Notes: generated by a model not told the origin, from the sequence alone. A stretch of 64,000 nucleotides of DNA from Bacillota bacterium (GCA_023401925.1 JAEXDA010000044.1:248001-312000), one strand, 5' to 3'; shown: positions 8,134-18,236, numbered from the stretch's first letter. Made by a program: numbers and translations.

Positions 8134-10230
8134 CTAGATTTCCAGCCCTTCTCCTTTAAACTTTTCCTTAAGCCCCTGGGCCAGCAGATCATCTGGCAAT
8201 GGATTGCGGTGCGTGTTTTCTAAAAAGACTCCCTTCTCACTGTCAGGTAATAAAAACTCCTTATACCACCGGAAGAAGTCCGGTCCGTCTCCCATCACCC
8301 TGAGCCATTTCCGTAGCCCTTCCAGACTGTAGATAGTGCTTTTAACATTGGTCAGCCAGTCGGCCCGGTAGAAATTTTCCCAACGGTCATGTTCAGCCTC
8401 TTCCATAGCCTTCAGGCTCTCCGTATAGTCCCAAATAGCCTGGGAAGCATAGACGAAGGCCAGGGGATAATGTTCATCCTGGGCGGCGAAAAACGAGCGG
8501 CAAAGGGCCAAAAAGCCCCGGTTTCCTGAAAGATGAAGCTTGACTTGAAACCATAGATGATCATTAAAAAAGGCCGCATTTTCACCCAATAAAACAGACA
8601 CATCCCGGCATTGCCGTTCCAAGGATTCCCATCCGCCGACTGCCGGTTGCAGTTTGTGATAAAAAGTCTCAACCTGTTCTTTAAAGCTCACATGCTTACA
8701 CTCGGTTGCCCAGATTAAACTTTCATCCGTGTTTTCTGTTTCCCCTGACAGCCAATGGCGGATAATAGCCCGGGCCGGATGATGATAATATTCCTCACCG
8801 CAGCGGTCATCCAAATTAACTCCGTAGCGAATGGTTTTCTGAAAATAAGCGGCATAACAGGGAGCCACCTTTTCCGGCGCTGTCGGGAAATACTGGCGGC
8901 AGAAATTTCCCAATGCCTCTTCGATAGAGACTTTGCCGTTCTGCCACATTTGGCTGACAATCTCCAAAAGATAGATATGAGGTTTGATGTTGCCTGAATT
9001 AAGCAACAAGAAACGGTCGGCTCCAACTGCGAAAGCTTTGATCAGTTCATCCACAACCAGCTGCGGATCGGAAGGAAACATCGTTAAATGGTTGGATGCC
9101 TGCAAATCATGAAAAGTAATGTGATAATAAAGGCCGTGCGGTCCCTGCTCCTTCGCGGAAGGCAATGCTGGAACCCGCGGATTGATAATCCATTGACGGC
9201 GTGACACCATCACCCCATAACCGTTGTCCGCCCAAATCTTAATAACCCCTGCAGGGATTTCCAGAAAATTATCCCGATAAAGCTCAGTGAGTTCACCATA
9301 GAGATAGGTGGCAAAAACCGGGTCTTTGACATACTTTTTTACCATTTCGTATTGTTTACGAATCGCCCGGCTGATCAATTCACCGCGTTTCTGGGGTGTA
9401 TCATAGGATGGATCCTGTTCCCAAAAGGGACAATCGGACTGACCCCGGAAGCCCAGCGCCCATACCACCGGATCCGATTTTCTACGGCGGATCGATTCCT
9501 CCCATAATCCTTCGTATAGCTCCGGATGCTGGTCGTAACTAGCCTGGCGATCGGGGTAAGCCCGTAAGAACATTTCCGCTCCCAGCGGTTCGGCATGATG
9601 ATGAGTAATATAGAGTCCCATTTCGGCCGCAAATTCCCAATGTCCGCCCTCTCTGGGCAGATCCGTTCCGGGAATCACCATATTGCCGCCACAACGTAAG
9701 AGGGCCTCAAATACCGGGAACCAAACCTCCCGTGGCGGGGGATAAATATTGGTCCAGCCGATTAAACAAACTTCGTCATTGACAAACCATCCTCGATAAC
9801 GCACTTTCGCTTCCGGAGAAAGATATTCTTCAATTGAAATCTCCACGCATTTTCGGGGCTGAACTTGTTGGTCGGCCCAAAACCAAAAAGGACTGATCCT
9901 TAGAAATTCCCGGCTGATATACAGTAACCCGTAAATAATCCCTAAATCGTCGCTTCCTGAAACGACCATTTGAGCTTGTCCGTTTGCGGGATTGGTTTCA
10001 AACCGCAAACCGAAAGCTTCCGCCCTATTTTTGACCGGATCGCCGGCCGGTGCATACTGAACAACGACAGTGGCTAGTTCACGGGTAGCAGTTGTTAAAG
10101 GCCGGTGACCCAATACCTTTTCAATATCCCGGAACAAAATATCCACGCCGTGACGGACCGGCTTGGTGACGGTTTCCGGAAGTAAAAAGCAGGCATTGGC
10201 GTCTAAGATAAAATAGTTTTCCTTACTCAC
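8134..10230 (-). CDS. GH115-like alpha-glucuronidase
   Basis: A 698-residue protein without a signal peptide, so probably cytoplasmic. It follows the GH115 plan: an N-terminal alpha/beta domain ending in SGSDDLGIIYGLLYISREFL, then RYRGWFVNDE, FEALLRCGGNMVIPG, a HHHAEPLG segment and a helical C-terminal part. GH115 enzymes release (4-O-methyl)glucuronic acid from xylan or its oligomers. It is shorter than many family members (about 800-950 residues), probably lacking an extra C-terminal module. The start is GTG with GGAG 7 nt upstream. It is the last gene after GH43 and GH51, supporting glucuronoarabinoxylan as the substrate. Family assignment rests on motif order, not on a search. Confidence 0.65.
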   Translation of the reverse strand: MSKENYFILDANACFLLPETVTKPVRHGVDILFRDIEKVLGHRPLTTATRELATVVVQYAPAGDPVKNRAEAFGLRFETNPANGQAQMVVSGSDDLGIIYGLLYISREFLRISPFWFWADQQVQPRKCVEISIEEYLSPEAKVRYRGWFVNDEVCLIGWTNIYPPPREVWFPVFEALLRCGGNMVIPGTDLPREGGHWEFAAEMGLYITHHHAEPLGAEMFLRAYPDRQASYDQHPELYEGLWEESIRRRKSDPVVWALGFRGQSDCPFWEQDPSYDTPQKRGELISRAIRKQYEMVKKYVKDPVFATYLYGELTELYRDNFLEIPAGVIKIWADNGYGVMVSRRQWIINPRVPALPSAKEQGPHGLYYHITFHDLQASNHLTMFPSDPQLVVDELIKAFAVGADRFLLLNSGNIKPHIYLLEIVSQMWQNGKVSIEEALGNFCRQYFPTAPEKVAPCYAAYFQKTIRYGVNLDDRCGEEYYHHPARAIIRHWLSGETENTDESLIWATECKHVSFKEQVETFYHKLQPAVGGWESLERQCRDVSVLLGENAAFFNDHLWFQVKLHLSGNRGFLALCRSFFAAQDEHYPLAFVYASQAIWDYTESLKAMEEAEHDRWENFYRADWLTNVKSTIYSLEGLRKWLRVMGDGPDFFRWYKEFLLPDSEKGVFLENTHRNPLPDDLLAQGLKEKFKGEGLEI

Positions 10231-10267
10231 GCTGCATCTCCACTCCTTCGTTTAAAAAAACCAAAAT

Positions 10268-10385
10268 GGGGCTGCCCCAAAAGGAATTTTCACGATCAAG
10301 AAATACAATATATTGAAGCCGATCTATTCGATGAAGCTATATATTGTATTTCTTATTGATTTCGAATTACTTTTTAGACAGCCTC
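10268..10385. mobile_element. MITE copy B
   Basis: 118 bp with ends GGGGCTGCCCCAAAAGG and CTTTTTAGACAGCCTC. It is the inverted-orientation relative of copy A, sharing for example AAGAAATACAATATATTGAA and TTCGATGAAGCTATATATT. It lies between GH115 and a decayed permease fragment. No clear target duplication is seen. Confidence 0.75.
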
Positions 10386-10390
10386 TTAAG

Positions 10391-10490
10391 TTACCCTTTC
10401 AACCCGGAGATGGCAACCCCAATTGCATCAAAAGGAAGGCAATAATCATCGGCAGAATGTCAATGTCACTGCTGCCATCATCTGATTTTA
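10391..10490 (-). pseudogene. C-terminal remnant of an LplC-type sugar ABC permease
   Basis: Minus-strand pieces in shifted frames read MMAAVTLT, LPMIIAFLLMQ and finally GVAISGLKG then stop. That is the order and wording of the last 35 residues of carbohydrate permeases (compare the intact gene at 20057-20950, which ends GVMTGAIKG). The rest of the gene is absent, and MITE copy B lies 5 bp beyond its stop. This suggests a second importer was once part of the cluster. Confidence 0.55.
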
Positions 10491-10508
10491 TTGGGTATCT
10501 TTACATTC

Positions 10509-13493
10509 TTACTTCGAAATATCTTCGATTACATTATCCACATACGTATTACCTGTGTTAGCATCCGCTGCATAGAATTCTATCCTGCTTATATCGGTTA
10601 CAGCGTTTCTTAGAGTGCCATTACTAAGCTTCTGAACATCATCGATATATAAGTCAAATGTATCGTATTCAGTATTTAATACTAATTTCACCTTATACCA
10701 AGTCCCTGCCGTAAATGCTTGTATATTCTGCCAAACTCCATTTGTATACACCTTAATATTGCCGGTGTCAAATGCAACCGTTTCTGCCATAGTACCATTA
10801 CTGCTGAAAATATAGGGCAGACACCAGAATTTATCAGTGGCCTCTCTTCTGACTTTTGCTTCTATCGACACAATACCGCTTACCGGAGTAAATGTTTTAT
10901 ACATAGATGCCCTCATGCCGATAGTAGTGCCGCTTTTGGTTATCAATACACTTTTGTCAGTAGAACTTGGAACATTCTGTACTGTTACAGTACCTTGACT
11001 TGTATCTACTGTCCATCCCGTAGGTTCACTGCCGGTGGTCATGGCGTTAAAGTCATCATTTACAACTATATTATCACTTTGATTCAGCAGAAAATAGTCT
11101 ATATGTGACATATACCCTGTAGAAGCTGAGTTTTTACCGGTTACTGTAAATCTAAAGGTATGATTGCCGGCACTTAAAGTCTTTGTCCCCAAATCAATTT
11201 CATAATAACCTAATGCCGATGCATACTGATCGATGGGTGAACCCTGATTGATTCCATCAATTGATAATTGGGTAATGCCTCGGTTGGTACCCTTTTTAAC
11301 ACCAATCTTGATATGATAGGTACCCGCATCTTTAACATTTACGTTATTATATTGGACAAATTCATTCACGCCCTGTAATTCGACCCTGCTCCAACCATCA
11401 TTACTGGGACCACAAAGCTCATAGTCAGCTGCCCTTACGCGATTTGCACTTATGGTAGCTGCGGCGCTAAAGTTTTCTGCTTCATAGATAGTGCCTCTGG
11501 TAGAAATATTTCCGTGAACTCTAATAATAGAAAAAGAATACGCTGCACATGAGTAATTGAGTCGATTATTGCTTATAGTGGCAGTCGTTGCGCCTATGCT
11601 AACTTCATTTAAATCTGAACTGTAACCGGTCTCATTCCCGCCATTCATGTAATTGCTGCCTTTGGCAACTCTATTTCCTGGAGTTATGGGTTTTAGGTAA
11701 GTTACATTTACGATACTGGAAATATTGGTCATTCCGCTGATTGAAACCGTGGTGTTTATATCATTGGCGCTGTTATTGATCAACTTTAGGATCAAATCGC
11801 CTGTTTCGGTATCTTTACCTGCTACAACAACAAGATTGGGATCTCCTGACTGCCTGAAATTAACATTTAGGTCTGCCAAATTCTCTACCCACATCTTCTC
11901 TACGTGGTAATAATTGGTTTTAAACATATCGGTTTGATTAAAATCAATGATTTTTCTCAGCAGCGTGAGGCTGGACATATTCAGAATATCGCCGTTTTTC
12001 TCAAATACTGCTTTATCTCTAGCAGTATCAATGGCATCTTCAAGTTCTCCATTCCTTGTGTTGGAGCCGTATTCTCCGATCATTACCTTTGGATAGGAAC
12101 GATCATGGCTATGAATGAAATCTATCCAATCAAGACTGCCCCGGTTAAAATAATAGTGAGCATCACTGCCATAGGCACCTAAATTTGCGTTAAAGTCAAA
12201 AAGTGAATTTTGAAATGCCGCGGTATTTATAAGTTTGAGTGCTGGATATGCTGCATGGACCGCATTATATATTCTTGTAAGGCCCGCTCTCATATTCGCA
12301 GTGTCATTCTCTTCATTTCCCAAAGCGAGGTACTGTAAGTTAAACGGCGCCGTATGTCCCATAGCGGCACGTTTTGAGCCCCAGGTTGAAGCGGAGCTGC
12401 CATTGCAAAATTCTACAAAGTCCAGTGTATCCTGGACAAGCTGATTCATTGCCGCACTATTGGGGTCAGGAGCACTGCCGAAGCAAATTGCGCCGGTGGG
12501 AAGAACCGGTACGGCAACTACGCCTATATCTTCGCATAACTGCAACCACTCATAATATCCAAATCCATTTGACATATGGTCTTTTGTCTCATACATGTTC
12601 CAATTGGTGCTTGGATATTCCTTACGGCCTTCGACAGGTCCTATCATATCTTTCCAATTGTATTGGTACTCAGGTTGATGGATGATACAGCCCCCTGGAA
12701 ACCGGATAAACTTGTAATGGATATCACGAAGCGCGGTTGCCATGTCAACTCTCGCGCCATTGGGACGGTTATTAAAAGTGGTACTCGGGAACAATGAAAT
12801 AAAGTCCAAATACACATCGCCTGTTCCATTCGCCAGTACTATCATTTTTGCATTCGGATCAGTGGTATTGACTGCAATAGTACCTGTATACTTAACCCAG
12901 CTTGTCGTAAGGGAACTGACGGTAGCAGTACCGTAGCTTGTACCGTTTTGGTTAGCGATTCCTACCGTTAATGTTGAGTTATAATTGGATCCTCTTTTTG
13001 CATAAAGTGAATAGTTATATGTAGCCCCGGCTTTTGAATCAAGTCCATACCATCCGGAATTGGATAATCCGACTCCACGTCCTGCTGCAGTAACATTGAT
13101 ATGCACATAATGAGTATTGACAGAGTTCACCGGACTGCCGGTTTCCACGGCAATTGTACCTGACCCTCCATCACGGTAAAGCTGTGTCCATCCTGCAAGA
13201 GGCGTATTATTGCCCGCTCCATCAAGAGAATTAAATTCAAATGATCGGTTAAAAACCTTTTCAGCGTAAAAACCCCCGTCAACGGACAGATGCAGGTCTT
13301 CAGAGAACCCGCCTATCAGAAGCTGCGAAATCTGATTACCCGTAATGTCGGCATTTACCGTAACACTGGCTGTGGTAGTAACCGCACTGACAGGCTGAAC
13401 CACCAGTATCGTGCATAGTACCATTGAAACCAATAAGAAGTGAGACAGATATTTTTTGGCATACGGTTTTGAACACTCATAGATTGTAGACAT
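10509..13493 (-). CDS. Secreted GH51-type alpha-L-arabinofuranosidase with carbohydrate-binding modules
   Basis: 994 residues. A signal peptide (about residues 1-38, ending VVQPVSA) is followed by the GH51 start GGFSEDLHLSVDGGFYAEKV, an inserted CBM4/9-like beta-sandwich (about 90-235), then the catalytic barrel with FIRFPGGC, acid/base E394 in LALGNEEN and nucleophile E474 in VMIGEYGSN. After the GH51 beta domain come a CBM6/35-like module starting YEAENF (about 670-810) and a LamG-like jelly roll (about 815-994). It should remove arabinose side chains from arabinoxylan outside the cell. The ATG at 13493 has AAAGGGG 8 nt upstream; an earlier in-frame start 17 codons before would bury the signal peptide. 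Confidence 0.85.
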   Translation of the reverse strand: MSTIYECSKPYAKKYLSHFLLVSMVLCTILVVQPVSAVTTTASVTVNADITGNQISQLLIGGFSEDLHLSVDGGFYAEKVFNRSFEFNSLDGAGNNTPLAGWTQLYRDGGSGTIAVETGSPVNSVNTHYVHINVTAAGRGVGLSNSGWYGLDSKAGATYNYSLYAKRGSNYNSTLTVGIANQNGTSYGTATVSSLTTSWVKYTGTIAVNTTDPNAKMIVLANGTGDVYLDFISLFPSTTFNNRPNGARVDMATALRDIHYKFIRFPGGCIIHQPEYQYNWKDMIGPVEGRKEYPSTNWNMYETKDHMSNGFGYYEWLQLCEDIGVVAVPVLPTGAICFGSAPDPNSAAMNQLVQDTLDFVEFCNGSSASTWGSKRAAMGHTAPFNLQYLALGNEENDTANMRAGLTRIYNAVHAAYPALKLINTAAFQNSLFDFNANLGAYGSDAHYYFNRGSLDWIDFIHSHDRSYPKVMIGEYGSNTRNGELEDAIDTARDKAVFEKNGDILNMSSLTLLRKIIDFNQTDMFKTNYYHVEKMWVENLADLNVNFRQSGDPNLVVVAGKDTETGDLILKLINNSANDINTTVSISGMTNISSIVNVTYLKPITPGNRVAKGSNYMNGGNETGYSSDLNEVSIGATTATISNNRLNYSCAAYSFSIIRVHGNISTRGTIYEAENFSAAATISANRVRAADYELCGPSNDGWSRVELQGVNEFVQYNNVNVKDAGTYHIKIGVKKGTNRGITQLSIDGINQGSPIDQYASALGYYEIDLGTKTLSAGNHTFRFTVTGKNSASTGYMSHIDYFLLNQSDNIVVNDDFNAMTTGSEPTGWTVDTSQGTVTVQNVPSSTDKSVLITKSGTTIGMRASMYKTFTPVSGIVSIEAKVRREATDKFWCLPYIFSSNGTMAETVAFDTGNIKVYTNGVWQNIQAFTAGTWYKVKLVLNTEYDTFDLYIDDVQKLSNGTLRNAVTDISRIEFYAADANTGNTYVDNVIEDISK

Positions 13494-13617
13494 TATTTTA
13501 CCCCTTTCTTTTTTGGATCTATTTGGTATGAAAACCGCGCTCAAAGAAATCCTCCCTTCTTTTTATCTTCCAATACCTGATAATTATCTAGCATAGTTCG
13601 TATACACGTCAGGATAC

Positions 13618-14520
13618 TCAAACAATATAAGGACGCCCCTCTTTCCACCCAATCTCTACCTTCGATATATACCAGCTCTTTCCCATGTCATTATTGCCCT
13701 GGAAGAAAAGGTAGTACCGGTCGTCCTTATCGACAAATATATACGGATGGCCTGATTCGCATTCATTCCATGCGCCCTTCCCGCCATTGGGTAAAAAAGG
13801 TACATTGGATAGGCGTTTCCACCGGATACCGTCATTACTTGCAGCGCACCCAATCTGCTGGGGACAGTTGTTATAGGCACCACCGTAGAACATATAAAGC
13901 CTGCCGTCATGTTTGCATACCGCCGGCGCTTCGATGCATTCCTGCTCCCAGGGAAGCTCAGGTTCAAGAATACTGCTGCTGCTACACTTTTGAGTCCAGT
14001 CATTCCGGTTGAAAGCCGAACCAATAGGAGCTGAAGCCACTCCCAGCTTTTGGATTTTTCCCTCTGGGTCACGGGTCGCAAAATATAACAGCAGTTTCCC
14101 ATCATGAGAAACGAGATCCGCGTCAATCGCTCTGCCGTTATTCCACTCACCTTTCGGTGCAAAGACCGGATTGGTCTCATCTCTTTCAAAATGAACACCG
14201 TCTTTGGATACGGCATGGCAAATGGCATCCTTCGGAAAATTGCCATAGGTTTGATAGAAGAGATGGATCCGGTCACCCAAGACGATGGCACCAGGCGCAC
14301 AAATGCCCTTCTTATCACAGAGCTGTTCCGGCAGAAGTTCGCCAATCCTTTTCCATTCCTCAAGATCATCGCTCTTGGCAATACCGATCGCATGTCCGTC
14401 ATTTTCCCGGCCATCTCCGTAAGCAGGTATAGTGTAGTACATATAATAGCTGCCTTTATAAAATACCACTGCAGGATCCTTGGTAAAATTCCTACCCCTT
14501 GTATTGTCTGCATACATCAT
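13618..14520 (-). CDS. GH43-like five-bladed beta-propeller glycosidase
   Basis: 300 residues, no signal peptide, probably cytoplasmic. Repeated blade motifs (KDPAVVFYKGSYYMYYT, IDADLVSHDGKLLLYFA, EAPAVCKHDGRLYMFYGG, GHPYIFVDKDDRYYLFF) give the propeller. Expected catalytic residues are D15 (base), D133 or D135 (pKa modulator) and E197 (acid). GH43 enzymes include beta-xylosidases and arabinofuranosidases; clan relatives such as GH117 or GH130 cannot be excluded. It is the first gene of the GH43-GH51-GH115 run. The direct-repeat regulator site at 14669-14703 lies about 150 bp upstream. Confidence 0.75.
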   Translation of the reverse strand: MMYADNTRGRNFTKDPAVVFYKGSYYMYYTIPAYGDGRENDGHAIGIAKSDDLEEWKRIGELLPEQLCDKKGICAPGAIVLGDRIHLFYQTYGNFPKDAICHAVSKDGVHFERDETNPVFAPKGEWNNGRAIDADLVSHDGKLLLYFATRDPEGKIQKLGVASAPIGSAFNRNDWTQKCSSSSILEPELPWEQECIEAPAVCKHDGRLYMFYGGAYNNCPQQIGCAASNDGIRWKRLSNVPFLPNGGKGAWNECESGHPYIFVDKDDRYYLFFQGNNDMGKSWYISKVEIGWKEGRPYIV

Positions 14521-14668
14521 GAATAAATTACTCCCTTCGAGCCATTCCTACAAAAATATCCTTGTAGCCACATAAAGATTTTATTATTAGCCCCTGTCAC
14601 TTGCCGATCAACAGTGATTGTTCATAAATTACTTTTTTTATTATATAGCCGGCACATTAAAAAGAATA

Positions 14669-14703
14669 TGGAATTTATTGAGTAAATCTTTGTAATTTAT
14701 TGC
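14669..14703. promoter_or_regulatory. Direct-repeat operator candidate upstream of the GH43 operon
   Basis: TGGAATTTATTGA at 14669-14681 and TGTAATTTATTGC at 14691-14703, start-to-start 22 bp. The same motif and spacing occur before the importer operon (22007-22042). Two helical turns between direct repeats is the usual geometry for AraC-family regulators such as the YesN-type protein encoded at 16639-18084. Confidence 0.6.
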
Positions 14704-14808
14704 GCAGATTCTGAGCTGCAATCGAAAATGTGGTAAATACGAGTTATCTTCCGATTAAATTCGCAAATGGAATACGATATTCTAAATAAAACAGTATTTA
14801 TTTACCTC

Positions 14809-16623
14809 TTAACCATCGAATTCAACCGCTGGAATTCTGATCAATACCCTTGTCCCCCACCCTAATTTGCTTTCGATGCTTATTCCATATCGATCCCCAA
14901 ATAACAGCTTTATTCTGTTGTTTATATTGACTATGCCTATGCTGGTTGACATATAGCTTTCTTCACGCATATCCTGATTGCAATTTATTAATTTGCCGTT
15001 TATAGATTCCAATTTATCCGGTTCGATGCCGCTACCGCTGTCAAATATTGAAAAACATACATCGGAGTTTTCATCAACATATCCCTTGATGGTTACTTCT
15101 CCTCCATATTGATTATTCTCAAGTCCATGATAAACAGCGTTTTCAACAATTGGCTGCAACACCATTTTGGGAGACTTCATCCCCATAAGGCATTCATCGA
15201 TATCGATTTTTGATGAATATTTCCCACCATATCGGATGGTGATAATGTTTAGGTATGCTTTTATACATTCAGCCTCTTCGCGTATAAAAACAAGGTCCGC
15301 CGGTTTGACGCTGTATCGGAAGATCATTGACATGCTGGTGGATATTTGGGCAATTTCCTTGATTCCATGCGCCAGTCCGATACTGCTGATACAGTTGAGA
15401 GTATTGTATAGAAAATGAGGGTTTATCTGACTCTGGAGAGCCGAATATTCGGCTCGCTTTTTTTCAAGCTCCAATGCATACATTCTGGTTTGATTCTCCA
15501 ATATATTCCCGGTCATCTCCTCAATTCTATCTATCATATCGTTAATTTCCTCGGCTAAAATTCCCACTTCGTTTGTGGAGTGGATTTTCAACCTGAAATT
15601 AAGCCTTCTTTCTCCTATCTCTTTCATATCTTTTACCAATAAGGTAATGGGTTGGGTGATATTCTTAAAAAAGATCAAACCCAATCCGAACAATATGGCA
15701 ATCATGAATATTACCGATAAAACACCTACTCTCTCGATTCCATTCATATCTGTAATCAGCTCATTTACCGGAATTACACTGATAATCTTCCAGCCATCCG
15801 CCTCTTCCAGATTTTTTTGCTGTATAATAAACTTCCTGCCTTTATATGAAACTTCTTTAACCCTGTCGGAGTTGCTTATGTTTTTTAAAGGTACGGCATC
15901 AAAGATCATCCCCTGATTTTTGTTATCATTGGATGCAATGATCCGGTTTTCATTGTCGAGGATAGCCAAGGTCGAATTAGGTGTGAGTTCCGAATTCTTA
16001 ATCAGCTCCTGAATATTTGCGGTATTGATCATGATGGTACACATACCCATTTTTTCCGCAAAGTTTTCGCCGCCCATAATTTCAATAATCGGCGCTAAAT
16101 AGAAGAAGAACTTCTTCCCGGTGGTCGGATCCTTCATAACACCGGTAAACAGGGGTTTTCTGAATTTCTTGGATGTAGCGTTATACTTTTTAATTAATCC
16201 GGAATACTCTTTCGAGTTATAAATATTGCCTTCTGTGGTCGTTAGGTTGTCTACCGACCTGCCGCTGTTATCTTGAATTTGGATACTATAAATAATCGAG
16301 TTGAAAGTTTTTACATACTCCATCAAATCCAGAATAAAAGGACCTAAAACAATATCCCGCTGGTAATTGTCGTCAGTAATGACGAATTTCTGCATGCTCC
16401 TATCCAATGTGATTAAACTGGTGTTTGTCTTGATGTCTTTTAAAACCGAATCTATTTTCACAAAGGTCTGATCGATGATTTTTTGTTCGTACTTACTTGC
16501 TCTGTCTTTCGTCAGGTTATAGAAACTCAGCCAATAGAAGGCTTGTATCAAAATCAAAAGAAATGCTGATACAGTTATAAAGAGAATGATCTGATGTTTA
16601 AGTTTTAATCTGCCGAGTCGCAA
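14809..16623 (-). CDS. YesM-type sensor histidine kinase
   Basis: 604 residues. One membrane helix near residues 12-33, an extracellular sensor region (Cache-like, about 35-300), a second helix (about 302-325), a HAMP domain, then the His_kinase domain with SALQSQINPHFLYNTLN (phospho-acceptor His) and an ATPase domain with PIVENAVYHGLENN, DSGSGIEPD and the G2 loop GIGIVNINNRI. It starts with TTG after a GGGGGG site, 15 bp beyond the response regulator. It probably senses extracellular xylan-derived sugars, directly or through the binding protein, and controls the flanking operons. Confidence 0.88.
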   Translation of the reverse strand: MRLGRLKLKHQIILFITVSAFLLILIQAFYWLSFYNLTKDRASKYEQKIIDQTFVKIDSVLKDIKTNTSLITLDRSMQKFVITDDNYQRDIVLGPFILDLMEYVKTFNSIIYSIQIQDNSGRSVDNLTTTEGNIYNSKEYSGLIKKYNATSKKFRKPLFTGVMKDPTTGKKFFFYLAPIIEIMGGENFAEKMGMCTIMINTANIQELIKNSELTPNSTLAILDNENRIIASNDNKNQGMIFDAVPLKNISNSDRVKEVSYKGRKFIIQQKNLEEADGWKIISVIPVNELITDMNGIERVGVLSVIFMIAILFGLGLIFFKNITQPITLLVKDMKEIGERRLNFRLKIHSTNEVGILAEEINDMIDRIEEMTGNILENQTRMYALELEKKRAEYSALQSQINPHFLYNTLNCISSIGLAHGIKEIAQISTSMSMIFRYSVKPADLVFIREEAECIKAYLNIITIRYGGKYSSKIDIDECLMGMKSPKMVLQPIVENAVYHGLENNQYGGEVTIKGYVDENSDVCFSIFDSGSGIEPDKLESINGKLINCNQDMREESYMSTSIGIVNINNRIKLLFGDRYGISIESKLGWGTRVLIRIPAVEFDG

Positions 16624-16638
16624 ATTTCATCCCCCCGT

Positions 16639-18084
16639 TTATTCCTTTCTATACTTTGCAGGTGTTATTCCGCATTGTTTTTTAAACACTTTGTTAAAGT
16701 AGAAATAGTCAACATAACCTACTTTTAATGCAATCTCTTCGATCGACAAAGTAGTATTTTTAATTAACTGGCAGGCCTTATTGATTCTAACACTTAGCAC
16801 ATATTCGGAGAAAGTCTTGCCCAATATCTTTTTAAATAACTTGCAACAGTAAAACTGATTTAAATAAAACCTGGCAGACAAATCTTTTAAATAGAGTTCC
16901 TGATCATAGTGTTCATCAATGTATTTTACCAGTTGTTCAAAATAATGAATGATTTCCTTCTCATTCATCGAAACGTCATACTGTTGCTCCAGCGTCATGA
17001 ATACTTCCAACAAAAATGAGCAAAGCGATTCAAAATCCGCGAACCGATGGCTTAATTCGGAATAATTCAAATACTCCAAGCCGCTGCAGCAGTCTTCCTC
17101 TATATAATTGTTAATGATTGGACTGATAATCTGGTTCCATAAGTACACGACTTCGGTCATCCCCAACTGGTTTACAATAAATTCCTTTTTTAGATTTTCA
17201 AGCATACCATAAATTTCTTCATAATTCCTTGTCTCTACGGCATTTTGCAATGCCTTGACAAGCGGTTTCACAGCTTTCGTGTTATCTTCGTAATAAAATA
17301 GGCCCCCTCTTCCGGTCACGAAGGTTTTTAAAGCTGCCATATCAGCCTCTTTGATTAGTTTCTCAGGTTTCTTAAGGGAAATTTCTTTTTTGCTACTACC
17401 GATGCTGAAGATTCCATATTTCAAAAATTCCTTGAACATGTCGGCCCGGAAAACGATTTCCTCATCAGAATTAACGATATAGAGCATCTTTCCGGACCCA
17501 ACTTTAACCCCAAGAAATTTTTCCCCATTTGTAAATCCGGATAACAATTCAGGTTTGATAATGCTGTCATTTTCAATTTTTGTGTACATAATGACCGCAT
17601 ACCAAAATTTTCCGGGAGATTTAAATATGTTCGAACGATAACGAGCCAGTTCTTTCTGATCATTACTAATAAGCGCTTCTAAAATAGCATTGTCGATGAT
17701 CCTATTTTTCTTATGAACATGCTGATACACTTTATCAAGCAGTTCGTCGGTTTTTTCGATATCAATGGGTTTCAAACAGTAGTCAAGGGCTCCGAATTTC
17801 AATGCTTCCTGGGCATACGAAAACTCAGCGAAACCGCTTATGATCACAAATTCAGTGTCTATACCGGCTTCTCTTGCCATACGGGTAAGATCGATACCAC
17901 TGTATTTAGGCATCCGGATATCTGTAAAAACAACATCGGGCCGGTTATTACGTATGTAATCACAGGCCTCTTCCGAATTGGTGAACTCCGCCACGATTTC
18001 AAATCCATGTAAATTCCAATGGAAAGCATTCCTGGTTCCAACAAGCCCCCATGGTTCATCATCTACAATAATAACACTGTACAT
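16639..18084 (-). CDS. YesN-type response regulator with AraC DNA-binding domain
   Basis: 481 residues. The N-terminal receiver domain has DDEPWG and the phospho-acceptor Asp in DVVFTDIRMPKYSG (about residue 55), with FVIISGFAEFSYAQEA and the conserved Lys in YCLKPID. A long variable middle region follows, then two AraC helix-turn-helix motifs: LYLKDLSARFYLNQFYCCKL and SIEEIALKVGYVDYFYFNKV ending in GITPAKYR. It is paired with the kinase just downstream. The likely DNA targets are the TGTAWTTTATTG direct repeats in front of the importer and GH43 operons. Confidence 0.9.
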   Translation of the reverse strand: MYSVIIVDDEPWGLVGTRNAFHWNLHGFEIVAEFTNSEEACDYIRNNRPDVVFTDIRMPKYSGIDLTRMAREAGIDTEFVIISGFAEFSYAQEALKFGALDYCLKPIDIEKTDELLDKVYQHVHKKNRIIDNAILEALISNDQKELARYRSNIFKSPGKFWYAVIMYTKIENDSIIKPELLSGFTNGEKFLGVKVGSGKMLYIVNSDEEIVFRADMFKEFLKYGIFSIGSSKKEISLKKPEKLIKEADMAALKTFVTGRGGLFYYEDNTKAVKPLVKALQNAVETRNYEEIYGMLENLKKEFIVNQLGMTEVVYLWNQIISPIINNYIEEDCCSGLEYLNYSELSHRFADFESLCSFLLEVFMTLEQQYDVSMNEKEIIHYFEQLVKYIDEHYDQELYLKDLSARFYLNQFYCCKLFKKILGKTFSEYVLSVRINKACQLIKNTTLSIEEIALKVGYVDYFYFNKVFKKQCGITPAKYRKE

Positions 18085-18113
18085 GGAAACCCTCCTAAAA
18101 ATCCAATGAACAG

Positions 18114-18236
18114 ACTAATAAAACGTTCTCTAAATAACTCGCGTGCGCGCACGCGCACTCAATGATTGTGAACGTTTTACCTAAGTAGAGCGTATCTACC
18201 CCATTTCTGGTTGCTGTATTTATGATACGCCCTACT
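18114..18236. repeat. Double-stem interspersed repeat, copy 2 (inverted), with Z-DNA-like palindrome
   Basis: Reverse complement of the repeat at 4733-4840, with stems TAAAACGTTC/GAACGTTTTA and GCGTATC/GATACGC preserved. It differs by a GC-rich insertion whose core CGCGTGCGCGCACGCG (18140-18155) is a perfect 16-bp alternating purine-pyrimidine palindrome. It lies 30 bp upstream of the response-regulator start, where it must overlap or flank the promoter. Confidence 0.75.
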
